The notes: generated by a model not told the origin, from the sequence alone. A stretch of 34,671 nt of DNA from an uncultured Verrucomicrobia subdivision 3 bacterium (GCA_903888765.1 CAISVF010000593.1:1-34671), one strand, 5' to 3'. Counted from the stretch's first letter, positions 25,600 through 34,469 are shown. Made by a program: numbers and translations.

Positions 25600-26578
25600 A
25601 CCCATCGTGGCGACAGAAACCCTTCATTTTGAAAACGCGCGCCTAGCGCAGCAGTTATTCAATCACGAGCCGCGCAATCTGCAGGCGCTGGAAGTGGAAC
25701 TGGGCGTCAAGGCCACGGCCAGAGAGGATTGGATCAAGTTGGATGGTGCGGCGGAAAGTATTGAACGGGCCAGGCAATTGTTTGCCTCCCTGCAAAACAT
25801 GCTGCAATCAGGTTCGCCGGTAAAAAATCGCGAGTTTACGCATGCCCTGAATGTGGTGAAACATGAAGGGGCCACGGTGCTGAAAGACCTCGTCAGCGAC
25901 CGGATAACAACGCATGAACGCAAACCGGGGGTGACCGCCAAAACCATCGGCCAAAAAAAATATCTCGAGGCCATTCGCAAGCATGACATCACTTTTGGCA
26001 TCGGGCCGGCAGGCACGGGGAAAACCTATCTGGCCGTGGCGATGGCACTGACATCCCTGCGGGAAGGCAAAACCTCGCGGATTATTTTGACGCGCCCGGC
26101 AGTCGAGGCCGGCGAAGCCTTGGGATTCCTACCGGGCGACCTTTACGAAAAAATCACTCCCTATCTGCGCCCTCTGCACGACGCGTTGCAAGACATGCTA
26201 CCCGCCGAAGAAATCGCCAAGCACACCGAACGAGGCACCATTGAAATCGCGCCGCTGGCCTACATGCGCGGCCGCACTCTGAATAACGCGTTTATCATTT
26301 TGGACGAGGCGCAAAATTCCACGACCGAACAGATGCTGATGTTTCTCACCCGGTTGGGACATGGGTCTAAAGCAGTCATCACTGGAGACGAAACCCAGAT
26401 TGATTTGCCGCCCCACAAACATTCCGGGTTGGCAGAGGCGCATCGCGCCCTGCGCCATACCGAAGGCATAGCCATCATGGAGTTTTCCCGGCGTGATGTG
26501 GTGCGCCATCCGCTCGTCCAGCGTATCATAGCCGCCTACGAGGAGCATCGCGGCCGGGCCAAAACCGAGGCGGAATGA
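25589..26578 (+). CDS. phoH: PhoH-like P-loop ATPase
   Basis: A cytoplasmic ATPase of the PhoH/YbeZ family thought to act with YbeY in rRNA maturation or RNA quality control. 329 residues from the ATG at 25589 (an earlier ATG at 25568 is less family-like). An N-terminal KH-like region precedes the P-loop GPAGTGKTY (139-147), RPAVEAGEALGFLPGD, Walker B FIILDEAQNS (235-244) and the sensor ITGDETQIDLP. The start overlaps the unknown gene by 11 bases and the stop overlaps ybeY by four (ATGA), consistent with translational coupling of phoH and ybeY. Confidence 0.95.
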   Translation: MLPEPIVATETLHFENARLAQQLFNHEPRNLQALEVELGVKATAREDWIKLDGAAESIERARQLFASLQNMLQSGSPVKNREFTHALNVVKHEGATVLKDLVSDRITTHERKPGVTAKTIGQKKYLEAIRKHDITFGIGPAGTGKTYLAVAMALTSLREGKTSRIILTRPAVEAGEALGFLPGDLYEKITPYLRPLHDALQDMLPAEEIAKHTERGTIEIAPLAYMRGRTLNNAFIILDEAQNSTTEQMLMFLTRLGHGSKAVITGDETQIDLPPHKHSGLAEAHRALRHTEGIAIMEFSRRDVVRHPLVQRIIAAYEEHRGRAKTEAE

Positions 26579-27060
26579 ACCTTGTGATTGTCAATCGCCA
26601 GCGAGCGAGGAAAATCAACACCCGCTTTCTCAGACAGATTACCAACGCACTGTTGAACGAATTAAAAATCGCAAAAGTAGAACTCGGTATTACCCTGGTC
26701 GGAGCGCAGGAAATGGCGCGGGTGAACTGGCAGTTTCTCGGGCACGAAGGTTCCACAGACGTTATCACGTTTGACCACAGGGAAGAACGGGAAACGGAAG
26801 CCGAAAACCAGAAAGCCATCCACGGCGAGCTTTATATTTGTTTGGATGATGCGATGGCGCAAGCCACGCGATTCCGAACGAGCTGGCAGTCGGAAATGGT
26901 TCGGTATGTGGTCCATGGGGTCTTGCATTTGCTGGGCTACGACGATCGGGAACCTCAATTAAAGCGTCATATGAAGCGCGCGGAAAACCGCCTGGTGCGG
27001 TGGCTGGAGCACAGATTTTCACTCGCACAACTTTCCCGTGCGGTTAAACTGGTCGCGTGA
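26575..27060 (+). CDS. ybeY: Endoribonuclease YbeY
   Basis: A metal-dependent endoribonuclease for 16S rRNA 3' end maturation and ribosome quality control. 161 residues; typical motifs NWQFLGHEGSTDVITFDH, HGELYICLDDA and HGVLHLLGYDD. In the usual H-x3-H-x5-H zinc site, His114 and His118 are present but position 124, His in E. coli, is Asp. Asp can bind zinc, so the enzyme may still work. It overlaps phoH (ATGA) and the DUF502 gene (GTGA), forming a tight three-gene block. Confidence 0.93.
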   Translation: MNLVIVNRQRARKINTRFLRQITNALLNELKIAKVELGITLVGAQEMARVNWQFLGHEGSTDVITFDHREERETEAENQKAIHGELYICLDDAMAQATRFRTSWQSEMVRYVVHGVLHLLGYDDREPQLKRHMKRAENRLVRWLEHRFSLAQLSRAVKLVA

Positions 27061-27725
27061 GAAAAACACTTTTTGCACGCTGGCGGGGAAGTTTCTTCAC
27101 CGGTCTGGCAGTCACGCTGCCGGCGCTACTGACGCTGGCGGCGGTCAAATGGTTGTTTGGCACCATTTCCAGTTTCACTGACACGTTGCTGTTTTTTTTG
27201 AAGTATTATCCGGATCCGAAGGTGGTTTATGAAAACGGGCACTCCGGTTTGATGTATTGGTATTGGAGCCTGCTGGCGCTGGGGCTGGCGGCGATTTTGA
27301 TTTCCGTCGTCGGGCTGCTGGCACGCTACTACATCGGGCGACAATTGATTGCCTGGCTAGATGCCGCGATGATGAATGTGCCGCTTTTAAACAAATTTTA
27401 CGGCACCATTAAGCAGGTTAACGAGGCTTTTTCGGGTGATAAAAGTTCTTTTAAAACGGTTGTGCTAGTGGAATTTCCCCGGGCTGGCATGTATTCGGTC
27501 GGTTTCCTGACCAGCGAACAGCGCACCGAAGTGCAGCAGAAAACCAGTGAAAACGTGGTGAGTGTTTTTATTCCCACGACCCCCAATCCTACTTCCGGTT
27601 TTCTCGTGCTGGTGCCGGAGGATAAAATTAAGAAACTGGACATGAGCGTGGCGGATGGGATCAAATACATTGTCAGTCTTGGCTCGATTGCTCCGGAAAT
27701 TCCGGTGGTTTCAAAACAAGGTTAA
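27057..27725 (+). CDS. DUF502 family membrane protein
   Basis: 222 residues from a GTG start within the ybeY stop (GTGA). Two N-proximal transmembrane segments (FFTGLAVTLPALLTLAAVKWLF and SLLALGLAAILISVVGLLARYYI) are followed by a soluble domain with VPLLNKFYGTIKQVNEAF, VVLVEFPRAGMYSVGFLT, VFIPTTPNPTSGFLVLVPEDKI and DMSVADGIKYIVSLG. These match the DUF502 family, widespread in bacteria and plants. A biochemical role is not established to my knowledge. A perfect 12-base palindrome (27741-27752) lies just after the stop. Confidence 0.85.
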   Translation: MRKTLFARWRGSFFTGLAVTLPALLTLAAVKWLFGTISSFTDTLLFFLKYYPDPKVVYENGHSGLMYWYWSLLALGLAAILISVVGLLARYYIGRQLIAWLDAAMMNVPLLNKFYGTIKQVNEAFSGDKSSFKTVVLVEFPRAGMYSVGFLTSEQRTEVQQKTSENVVSVFIPTTPNPTSGFLVLVPEDKIKKLDMSVADGIKYIVSLGSIAPEIPVVSKQG

Positions 27726-27789
27726 ACTTTGATGACCGGAGGCTGGCCAGCCAAAAAACGTTTAGATTTCCCGCCATTCTGGGTGCTCC

Positions 27790-28440
27790 ATGATTGAATC
27801 GGCTACCGGCATCATCTTGCGCACGCGGCTGCTTACAGAAACCAGCCTGATCATCCATTGGCTCACACCACATTGGGGGCGCATCGCCACGGTGGCCAAA
27901 GGGGCGCGCCGGAATAAATCCTTATTCGCCGGCAAAGTGGACTTGTTTTACCGGGCGGATTTTTCCTTCAGCCGCAGCCGGAATTCAGATCTACATCATT
28001 TGCGTGAGGTTAAGTTACAAGGAACCCATGGGGCCATTCGTGAAGACCTGGGCAAATTGCAACAGGCTGCCTATGCCGCCGCCCTGGTTGAGTTGACCAC
28101 GGAGGCGGATACCCCTCTGCCGGAAATTTTTCAGCTAATCGCCGGCTATCTCCAGCATCTCTGCGAGCAGAAAAACTCCCCGCCGCAAAATGTCTTTGCC
28201 CTTGAATTAAAAATGCTGCGGGAACTAGGCATGGAGCCGGATCTCGAAGCATTTTCCTTGACGCCGGGTGCGAGAAAAATTGTCCATACCCTGGTTGATG
28301 GTGACTGGGCCGATGGTCTGCGTTTGAAATTATCGGATGCGCAGAGTGACGAGGTTGGCTTGTTTTTGCATCGCTTCCTGGTTTTTAACCTGGGTAAATT
28401 ACCTCGTGGCCGCGCTTCGGCGGTCGCCCAAACAGAATGA
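27790..28440 (+). CDS. recO: DNA repair protein RecO
   Basis: Works with RecF and RecR to load RecA on single-stranded gaps. 216 residues: an N-terminal OB fold (TGIILRTRLLTETSLIIHWLTPHWGRIATVAKGARR, interrupted here for length in key residues only: T-E-T-S and G-A-R-R) and an all-helical C-terminal domain (ALELKMLRELGMEPDL). The CxxC-type zinc knuckle of many RecO proteins is absent; only one Cys lies in that region. E. coli RecO also lacks a complete site. The metallophosphoesterase start overlaps its stop (ATGA). Confidence 0.85.
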   Translation: MIESATGIILRTRLLTETSLIIHWLTPHWGRIATVAKGARRNKSLFAGKVDLFYRADFSFSRSRNSDLHHLREVKLQGTHGAIREDLGKLQQAAYAAALVELTTEADTPLPEIFQLIAGYLQHLCEQKNSPPQNVFALELKMLRELGMEPDLEAFSLTPGARKIVHTLVDGDWADGLRLKLSDAQSDEVGLFLHRFLVFNLGKLPRGRASAVAQTE

Positions 28441-29429
28441 ATTATTCAAGTTCAAGTGCCATGACTTTGGTCATTTTGAGCGACATTCATTACGCTGGCG
28501 AGGCCGAGCGTACCCGGGGCAGCGATTACGAACTGCGGGCCATTTCGCGACCACTGGTTCGGTTGCTGGCAGCTGCCTACCGGCATTTCATCTGGATGCG
28601 TGACCCGTTTGCACGCAGTCCGCAATTCGAACGTTTTCTGGCTACCAGTGAATCGGCGGATCATGTTATAGTCAATGGCGATTACACCGCCGATTCTGCA
28701 TTCATCGGTTTGAGCGATCCGGCGGCCTTTGCAAGCGCCGCCGAATGCTTGGGCAAACTCAAAAACCGGTTTGGCGGCGATGCCTTGCATCTGGTCATTG
28801 GGGATCATGAAGTTGGTAAGAAGACTATGTTCAGTGGCGGTGGGGGCATGAAGCTGGCCAGTTGGCAGGCGACGACGGGCCAACTTGGGCTGAAAGCATT
28901 TTGGAAATTAACCCTTGGTAACTATTTGCTGCTAGCCGTGGCTTCGCCGTTGCTCGCACTGCCTGCCAACCGTGCGGATGTGCAGCCGGATGAATGGCCC
29001 GAATGGGAGCGTCTGCGGGAAGAACACCTCGCAGAGATCCGTCAGGCTTTTGCCTCGGTTGAGCCGCACCAGAAAATTTTACTATTCTGTCACGATCCCA
29101 CGGCGCTGCCTTTTTTGGCGGCAGAAACCTCCGTTCGTGATCATTTGTCGCAAATCGAGCATACCATTATCGGCCATTTGCACACCCATGTGGTACTCTG
29201 GAAAAGCCGGATGCTGGCGGGTATACCGCCGGTCAGATTTTTCGGCCGGTCCGTCTATAAATTCACCGCAGCCCTGCATCAGGCGCGTTGGTGGAAAAAG
29301 TTTAAGGTTCGCCTCTGTCCTGCGCTGGCCGGTATTGAATTACTCAATGACGGCGGCTATTTCACCGTTCGACTGGACCCGGTGGCGCGACGCCCGGCGG
29401 AGTTTGTTTTCCATCCATTGCACCGTTAG
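28437..29429 (+). CDS. Calcineurin-like metallophosphoesterase
   Basis: 330 residues with the five metallophosphoesterase motifs: LSDIHY (D16, H18), VNGDYTAD, IGDHEVG, LFCHDP and GHLHTH. The third motif reads GDHE instead of the common GNHE/D, a substitution of a metal-bridging Asn by Asp. It starts within the recO stop (ATGA); an ATG at 28461, just before the first motif, is the alternative start. The substrate could be a phosphodiester, nucleotide or phosphoprotein. The sequence does not resemble LpxH closely, and lpxI is present, so a lipid A role is unlikely. It ends with a four-base stop/stop overlap against proS. Confidence 0.85.
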   Translation: MNYSSSSAMTLVILSDIHYAGEAERTRGSDYELRAISRPLVRLLAAAYRHFIWMRDPFARSPQFERFLATSESADHVIVNGDYTADSAFIGLSDPAAFASAAECLGKLKNRFGGDALHLVIGDHEVGKKTMFSGGGGMKLASWQATTGQLGLKAFWKLTLGNYLLLAVASPLLALPANRADVQPDEWPEWERLREEHLAEIRQAFASVEPHQKILLFCHDPTALPFLAAETSVRDHLSQIEHTIIGHLHTHVVLWKSRMLAGIPPVRFFGRSVYKFTAALHQARWWKKFKVRLCPALAGIELLNDGGYFTVRLDPVARRPAEFVFHPLHR

Positions 29430-31150
29430 ACCGGCCGGCCTTCAGCCACCAATCGCAGCACGGTCTCAACCGCAGCTTCTGTTTTTACGGACTGCAATGC
29501 ACCATTGCGAGACTTGATTTCCACTTCGCCTTTCGCCAGTGATTTTTCACCAATGCCAATGCGGATAGGAAAGCCCACCAATTCCGAATCCTTGAATTTC
29601 ACGCCGGGGCGCTCGTCGCGGTCGTCGAGAATCACCTCCACGCCACGCGCGGTCAGTTCGGTATAAAATTTTTCCGCCAGTTGCATCGCCGGACTTTCCG
29701 GCGCAACTGTCAGCGGCGTAAGGCAGACCTGATAAGGGGCAACGCTCAGCGGCCAAATCACCCCGTCCTTGTCGTTGCTCTGTTCAATGATGGCCTGCAA
29801 AGTGCGAGTGACTCCGATACCATAACAGCCCATCACGCTGGGCTTGCGTGAGCCGTCGGCATCGAGAAATGTGGCATTCAATTTCTCGCTGTATTTCGTG
29901 CCCAGCTTAAAGACATGGCCGACTTCGATTGCCCGGCGGATTTTCAGGGGTTTATGGCATTTCCCGCACGGTTCGCCAGCCGAGACGGTCCGCAAATCAA
30001 ACCATGCGCTCACTTTGATGTCTCGTTCGACGGAAACATTTTTCAAATGAAAGCCATCTTCGTTGGCCCCCGTGGTCATGTCGTTTGCCCCCTGCAATCG
30101 GTCGTCGGCAAAAACTTTCACCACCTCGGGAACCTTCACGGCAGCTCCAAGTGATCCGGGTTTGGCTCCGAGCAAAGCCACAATCTCCTCCACCGTTGCT
30201 GGTCGCACCGCCACGGCACCAGTGCGGGCCATCAGCTTGGTTTCGTTCAACTGGTCATCGCCGCGAATCAAAATGATAATCGGTTGCGAGTCAGCGACAT
30301 AAACCAGCGTCTTAATCTGGCGGTTGGCGGGAACTTGATAGGGTGGTTTGCTCAGCGCCTCAATCGTTACGACTCCCGGCGTGGCAAATTTTTCCATGGC
30401 TGGCCCCATCTCTCGCGTGGCGGTTTTGGGAATGCCGCTGGTGGCCTTTTCCAGGTTTGCCGCGTAGCCGCAGTCCTCGCAGAAGGCCACGTCATTCTCG
30501 CCCGTCTCGGCGGGCACCATGAATTCATGCGAATAATTGCCGCCAATTACGCCAGTGTCAGCTTCAACGGGAAAGGCCTTCAGTCCGCAACGGGCAAAGA
30601 TGCGGGTATAGGCGTCATACATTTTTTTGTAGCTGGCCATCGCGCCCTCATCCGTGGTGTCGAAAGAATATGCATCTTTCATGATAAATTCCTTTGCGCG
30701 CATCAGGCCGAAGCGGGGGCGGATTTCGTCACGAAATTTCAGGCTGATCTGGTAAAAGTTTTTTGGCAGTTGACGGTAGGAATTAATTTCGTTGGCGGCG
30801 AGTGTCGTAACGACCTCCTCTGCGGTAGGGCTCAAAAACCATGCCCGACCGGAACTGTCCTTGACCTTAAACAGGACATTGCTGGCGGTTTCTGCCCGCC
30901 CGCTCTGCTCCCAGATTTCGGTTGGCTGCAAGGCCGGCATCAAGATCTCCACGGCTCCAGCCCGGTCCATTTCCTCCCGGACAATCTGCTCCACTTTGCG
31001 CAGCGTGCGCAGCCCAAGGGGCAGGAACGTATAAACGCCGCCGGCAAGTTTGCGAATAAGCCCTGCCCGCAGCAGCAGTTTGTGCGAGACAATTTCCGCG
31101 TCAGCCGGAGCTTCACGGAGCGTAGGAATCAAGGTCTGTGTCCACTTCAT
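29426..31150 (-). CDS. proS: Prolyl-tRNA synthetase (bacterial type)
   Basis: Charges tRNA-Pro. 574 residues from MKWTQTLIPT; the ATG three codons earlier is outside the family N terminus. Class II motif 2 is FRDEIRPRFGLMRAKEFIMKD (split: FRDEIRPRFG at 139-148, KEFIMKDAYSFD at 153-164), and motif 3 is GCYGIGVTRTLQA. Between motifs 2 and 3 lies the INS editing domain of bacterial ProRS, which removes Ala from tRNA-Pro. CEDCGY and PCGKCHKP are short Cys pairs flanking it. The C terminus is the anticodon-binding domain (GVEVILDDRDERPGVKF). The upstream gap to the ABC-F gene shows no T-box-like element. Confidence 0.97.
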   Translation of the reverse strand: MKWTQTLIPTLREAPADAEIVSHKLLLRAGLIRKLAGGVYTFLPLGLRTLRKVEQIVREEMDRAGAVEILMPALQPTEIWEQSGRAETASNVLFKVKDSSGRAWFLSPTAEEVVTTLAANEINSYRQLPKNFYQISLKFRDEIRPRFGLMRAKEFIMKDAYSFDTTDEGAMASYKKMYDAYTRIFARCGLKAFPVEADTGVIGGNYSHEFMVPAETGENDVAFCEDCGYAANLEKATSGIPKTATREMGPAMEKFATPGVVTIEALSKPPYQVPANRQIKTLVYVADSQPIIILIRGDDQLNETKLMARTGAVAVRPATVEEIVALLGAKPGSLGAAVKVPEVVKVFADDRLQGANDMTTGANEDGFHLKNVSVERDIKVSAWFDLRTVSAGEPCGKCHKPLKIRRAIEVGHVFKLGTKYSEKLNATFLDADGSRKPSVMGCYGIGVTRTLQAIIEQSNDKDGVIWPLSVAPYQVCLTPLTVAPESPAMQLAEKFYTELTARGVEVILDDRDERPGVKFKDSELVGFPIRIGIGEKSLAKGEVEIKSRNGALQSVKTEAAVETVLRLVAEGRPV

Positions 31151-31415
31151 GTGACACAAAGTCTAACCACAAAGCAGCGAAAGAATGAAGATTTTTTATT
31201 CGCCCTCCCGGGAGTGATCGACGCATTCATATTACCACCCACTGGACCTTCCGCCCACTCTCCTCGCCGCTAGCCACGCGTATTTTTTATGAAAAGTCAA
31301 TAATGGCGGCTGCATTACTGCTGTTTTGCCCTCGTGGCTTTAAACCCTCGGCTTCGATAACCTTGATGATTTTAGATCATTATTCTGATTCCGTCAGGAC
31401 TGGGCGTTTTGCCGG
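31151..31415. other. Intergenic gap between proS and the ABC-F gene
   Basis: 265 bases without a gene. It holds a CTCCCGGGAG palindrome (31205-31214) and a weak hairpin ATGAT-TTTAG-ATCAT near 31366-31380 without a T-run. It should include the proS promoter, which I could not place. Confidence 0.4.
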
Positions 31416-33320
31416 TTAGCCAGATCCGGCAGCCGCTCGAATGGCCTCCAGTTCCTCCCAGCGCGTGTATAAATGTGTCACCTGAGCTTTGGCAGTCTCG
31501 AGTTCATGCGTGAGTTGGTTCACTTGCGCTGCGTGTTTGCGGAAAAATTCCGGATTGGCAAACAAGCCTTCGATTCGCGCCACCTCCGCTTCGATGGTAT
31601 GAATCTGGGTTTCCATACCGTCCAGTTCGCGTTGCTCTTTGAAGGATATTTTGCGGGGTTTGGTTTTTGGCGCGGCAGCGTCGCGTCCGGCGGCAGCTGA
31701 TTTATTCATGGCCATGATGGCAGCACTCTGCCGGGCGGCTGCGGCCTCGGTCTTTTGCTTTTTTTCCAGATAATAGTCGTAGTCGCCAACGCTATGATGG
31801 ATTTTGCCGTCACCTTCAAACGCGAGAATATCCGTGCAGACACGGTTGAGAAAATAACGGTCATGGCTGACCACGCAGGTCACGCCGGGAAAGGCAATTA
31901 GTGCTTCCTCCAGCACCCGCAGAGTTGGGAGGTCGAGGTCGTTGGTTGGTTCGTCGAGAATAAGAAAATTTCCACCGCTTTTCAAAATTCGTGCCAGGAG
32001 GAGCCGGCTGCGCTCGCCGCCTGACAGCTTTTTTACTTGCGTCATGATCCGGTCATCGGCAAAGAGAAATCGCTTGAGATAGGAGCGCACGGATAGCTTC
32101 GCCTCGCCCCATTGAACGAATTCCGTGCCGTCTGCCACTTCGTCGAGCACGGTGCGTTCCTCATTCAATTGCAGCCGGCCTTGGTCAACATAATTGAATT
32201 TTGTGAGTTGGCCGATTTTAACCGTGCCATTCGTTGGGGCGAGTTGCCCGATCAGAATGCGTAACAAGGTGGATTTGCCAAGCCCGTTCCGGCCGCAGAC
32301 GCCAACGCGTTTGCCGTTTTCAAAGGTAAAATGAAAGTCGGAGAATAATTTCTTGCCGGCGATTTCCATGGCAAGGTTGGCCACTTCGACCGTGCGGTTG
32401 CCGAGTTGGGGCGGCGGCGGAATGACGAGTTCCACATCTTCTTCAATGACCGGTCCGTCCTTGGCCGCCTCGTCGTAGTAACGCTCAAAACGATCCTTCT
32501 GCTTGCTGCGCTGCGCTCTCGGGCCCTGCCGTACCCAGGCGAGCTCCTTTTTCAAGAACATTTGGCGCTTGTGCTCGATGACGGCATCGGCTTCCTGCCG
32601 TTCAGCCTTGTCGAGCAGGTAGTCGGTATAATTGCCGGCGTGGGAAAAAAACTTCCCATCACACAATTCCAAGATACTGGTGGCAACCCGATCAAGGAAA
32701 TAACGGTCATGCGTGACGACCAGAAATGTTCCGCCAAAAGTTTCCAGAAATTCTGCCACCCATTCGATGGATTCCGGATCGAGATGATTCGTCGGTTCGT
32801 CGAGCATCAAGAAATCCGGGCGAGAAACAATCGTGCGGCACATGGCCACACGGCGCTTTTCGCCGCCGGATAGCGTTTCGATCCGCCGGTCGCCGTCGGG
32901 ACAATTCAAATGGGCCATCGCCACCTCGATCCGGCGATCCACCGTCCAGCCTTCCAAGGTGGCGATGCGATGCTCCAGTTCTTCATGGCGCTTGGAGTCG
33001 TGCGGCAGGGATTCAAACTCCGTGATTAGCTTGAGCACATGTTGTGCGCCGGCACGGATGTTTTCGTAAACATTTTTCGTCTCCTCAAGCATGAAGTCTT
33101 GCGGCAGGTAACTCGCAACGAGATCGCGTTGACGGGATACTTCACCGCCATCGGGCATTTGCAGACCGGCGAGTAGCTTTAGAAAGGTCGTTTTGCCGCA
33201 GCCATTGCGGCCAACCAGACCAATGCGGTCGCCCTCTTGAATTCCCAGCGTAGCCATGTTCAAAATGGCGCGCTCATTATAGCGCACCGTGACTTCAGAG
33301 GCGGAGATGATGGTGGACAT
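31416..33320 (-). CDS. ABC-F ATPase (Uup/EttA-like ribosome-associated)
   Basis: 634 residues from MSTIISASEV; the open frame runs 36 bases further upstream but those residues are not conserved. Two ABC cassettes and no membrane domain: Walker A GRNGCGKTT (37-45) and GRNGLGKST; signatures LSGGEKRR and LSGGERSR; Walker B LMLDEPTNHLDP and LILDEPTNDLDL. The linker region is rich in charged residues, and the C terminus is a coiled coil of about 70 residues (ELDGMETQIHTIEAEV), as in Uup-type members. ABC-F proteins act on the ribosome, resolving stalled complexes or other RNA structures. Precise subfamily cannot be set by eye. Confidence 0.92.
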   Translation of the reverse strand: MSTIISASEVTVRYNERAILNMATLGIQEGDRIGLVGRNGCGKTTFLKLLAGLQMPDGGEVSRQRDLVASYLPQDFMLEETKNVYENIRAGAQHVLKLITEFESLPHDSKRHEELEHRIATLEGWTVDRRIEVAMAHLNCPDGDRRIETLSGGEKRRVAMCRTIVSRPDFLMLDEPTNHLDPESIEWVAEFLETFGGTFLVVTHDRYFLDRVATSILELCDGKFFSHAGNYTDYLLDKAERQEADAVIEHKRQMFLKKELAWVRQGPRAQRSKQKDRFERYYDEAAKDGPVIEEDVELVIPPPPQLGNRTVEVANLAMEIAGKKLFSDFHFTFENGKRVGVCGRNGLGKSTLLRILIGQLAPTNGTVKIGQLTKFNYVDQGRLQLNEERTVLDEVADGTEFVQWGEAKLSVRSYLKRFLFADDRIMTQVKKLSGGERSRLLLARILKSGGNFLILDEPTNDLDLPTLRVLEEALIAFPGVTCVVSHDRYFLNRVCTDILAFEGDGKIHHSVGDYDYYLEKKQKTEAAAARQSAAIMAMNKSAAAGRDAAAPKTKPRKISFKEQRELDGMETQIHTIEAEVARIEGLFANPEFFRKHAAQVNQLTHELETAKAQVTHLYTRWEELEAIRAAAGSG

Positions 33321-33392
33321 TTTTAAATTTGACGGAATATTGGCGCGGGGTCGCACCCGCCGGAAGCAGATGAGGTATGGAGCAGTGTGGAT

Positions 33393-33569
33393 TTAAAGCC
33401 GTGGTTTGGACAACCACCACATCACTGCCGCAAAAAGGCCGCCAAAAACCAACGAAACTACGACTGCCCATCGCAGAAAAACACGCTGTTTTAAACGGAA
33501 ATTCTGTCCACCCTGACCGGGTAGCAGGTAAAACCGTTCAGGCGGTTTGTCGTTTTTTCGGAAGAACAC
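33393..33569 (-). CDS. Small single-helix membrane protein, 58 residues
   Basis: Read by hand on the minus strand. From the GTG at 33569-33567 (an in-frame stop lies just upstream, so no other start is possible) the product begins MFFRKNDKPPERFYLLPGQG, continues GQNFRLKQRVFLRWAVVV and ends in a hydrophobic stretch, SLVFGGLFAAVMWWL, followed by SKPRL. A basic, Pro/Tyr-containing cytoplasmic head followed by one transmembrane helix is a believable small membrane protein. The N-terminal FYLLPGQGG run looks conserved-like, but I cannot name a family. It ends 72 bases before the ABC-F start on the same strand and may be co-transcribed. Confidence 0.6.
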   Translation of the reverse strand: MFFRKNDKPPERFYLLPGQGGQNFRLKQRVFLRWAVVVSLVFGGLFAAVMWWLSKPRL

Positions 33570-33647
33570 GCCCGAATTTTAACAGGTTCTGTTCCACAAC
33601 TCAAGTCATGGGCTTGCCCCGGCAAAAACTTTCGTTACCGTGAGTGT

Positions 33648-34469
33648 ATGAATCTTGAAGATCATGTCGGGGACATCATTCGCAAGGCCCGGGCAATGGC
33701 AGGTAAATCTGTAGCGGCGACTGCCGATGCTGCAGGCATTACCCAAAACGAACTGGCTCTCCTTGAATCATCCGGCATAATTCCTAAAGACTTCCATATT
33801 ATTAATCTGGCGATAATGCTCGGGCTATCCCCGCAAAAACTAGCCGGAGTGGCTGGCGGGTGGCAGCCGTCGGCGGTAGATCTTCGACGTTGGGGCGGGC
33901 TTCGCATTTTTACCACCCGCGACACCAATCTTAGTGTAAATTGCTTTCTTGTCTGGGATCCAGCCTCGAGCGGAGCTGCCTTGTTCGATACCGGTCTCGA
34001 TGGGAGCCCCGTGCTTGATCACCTGACATCGGCCGGTTTGGAATTGCGCCATGTTTTTATCACCCACTCTCATTGGGATCACATAGAGGCGCTGCCACAA
34101 ATTCGCGCAGCTTTTCCGCTGGCGCAAATCCACAGTGGGTCGGCACGGGCACCTGCTTCTCAGCGCAATCAGCCTGGGCAGATTATCTCGCTCGGTAATT
34201 TGCGTATTACTTATCGCGCCACCCCCGGACATGCTGTCGATGGCGTGACTTATCTGGTGGATAATTGGTCGAACTTTGCCCCTATGGTTGCTATGGTGGG
34301 AGATGCGATTTTTGCTGGCTCGATCGGGCGCGGCAATGATTCATGGGATCTGGCCCGGCAAAAAGTGCGGGAGGAAATTCTTTCCCTGCCGACAGAAACA
34401 TTGATCTGCCCAGGGCATGGACCCTTAACCACCGTTCGCGAAGAAATTGCCTGCAATCCGTTTTTCTGA
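33648..34469 (+). CDS. HTH (XRE-type) / metallo-beta-lactamase fusion
   Basis: 273 residues. Residues 1 to about 70 look like a Cro/C1 (XRE)-type helix-turn-helix: VGDIIRKARAMAGKSVAATADAAGITQNELALLESSG, with key residues A-x3-G (28-32 region) and LALLE. Residues about 85-273 are a metallo-beta-lactamase fold of the glyoxalase-II/hydrolase kind: ligands His140, His142, Asp144, His145 (THSHWDHIEAL), His195 (TPGHAVDG), Asp219 (VGDAIF) and His257 (CPGHGP), so both metal sites look complete. The start ATG follows a 78-base gap from the divergent small gene. The fusion suggests a regulator whose activity or target is linked to a small-molecule substrate, or a hydrolase with its own DNA-binding arm. 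A terminator follows. Confidence 0.85.
   Translation: MNLEDHVGDIIRKARAMAGKSVAATADAAGITQNELALLESSGIIPKDFHIINLAIMLGLSPQKLAGVAGGWQPSAVDLRRWGGLRIFTTRDTNLSVNCFLVWDPASSGAALFDTGLDGSPVLDHLTSAGLELRHVFITHSHWDHIEALPQIRAAFPLAQIHSGSARAPASQRNQPGQIISLGNLRITYRATPGHAVDGVTYLVDNWSNFAPMVAMVGDAIFAGSIGRGNDSWDLARQKVREEILSLPTETLICPGHGPLTTVREEIACNPFF

Noticed and set aside
27741-27752. Perfect palindrome GGCTGGCCAGCC after the DUF502 gene
   Set aside because: No loop and no T-run in the right direction, so it is not a terminator; a single copy gives no support for an operator.
31151-31415. Possible T-box or riboswitch upstream of proS
   Set aside because: No T-box sequence, specifier loop or antiterminator-like fold could be recognised.
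33377-33643. 88-codon plus-strand frame upstream of the HTH-MBL gene
   Set aside because: The opposite strand carries a more protein-like 58-residue membrane protein, and this frame has no recognisable pattern.
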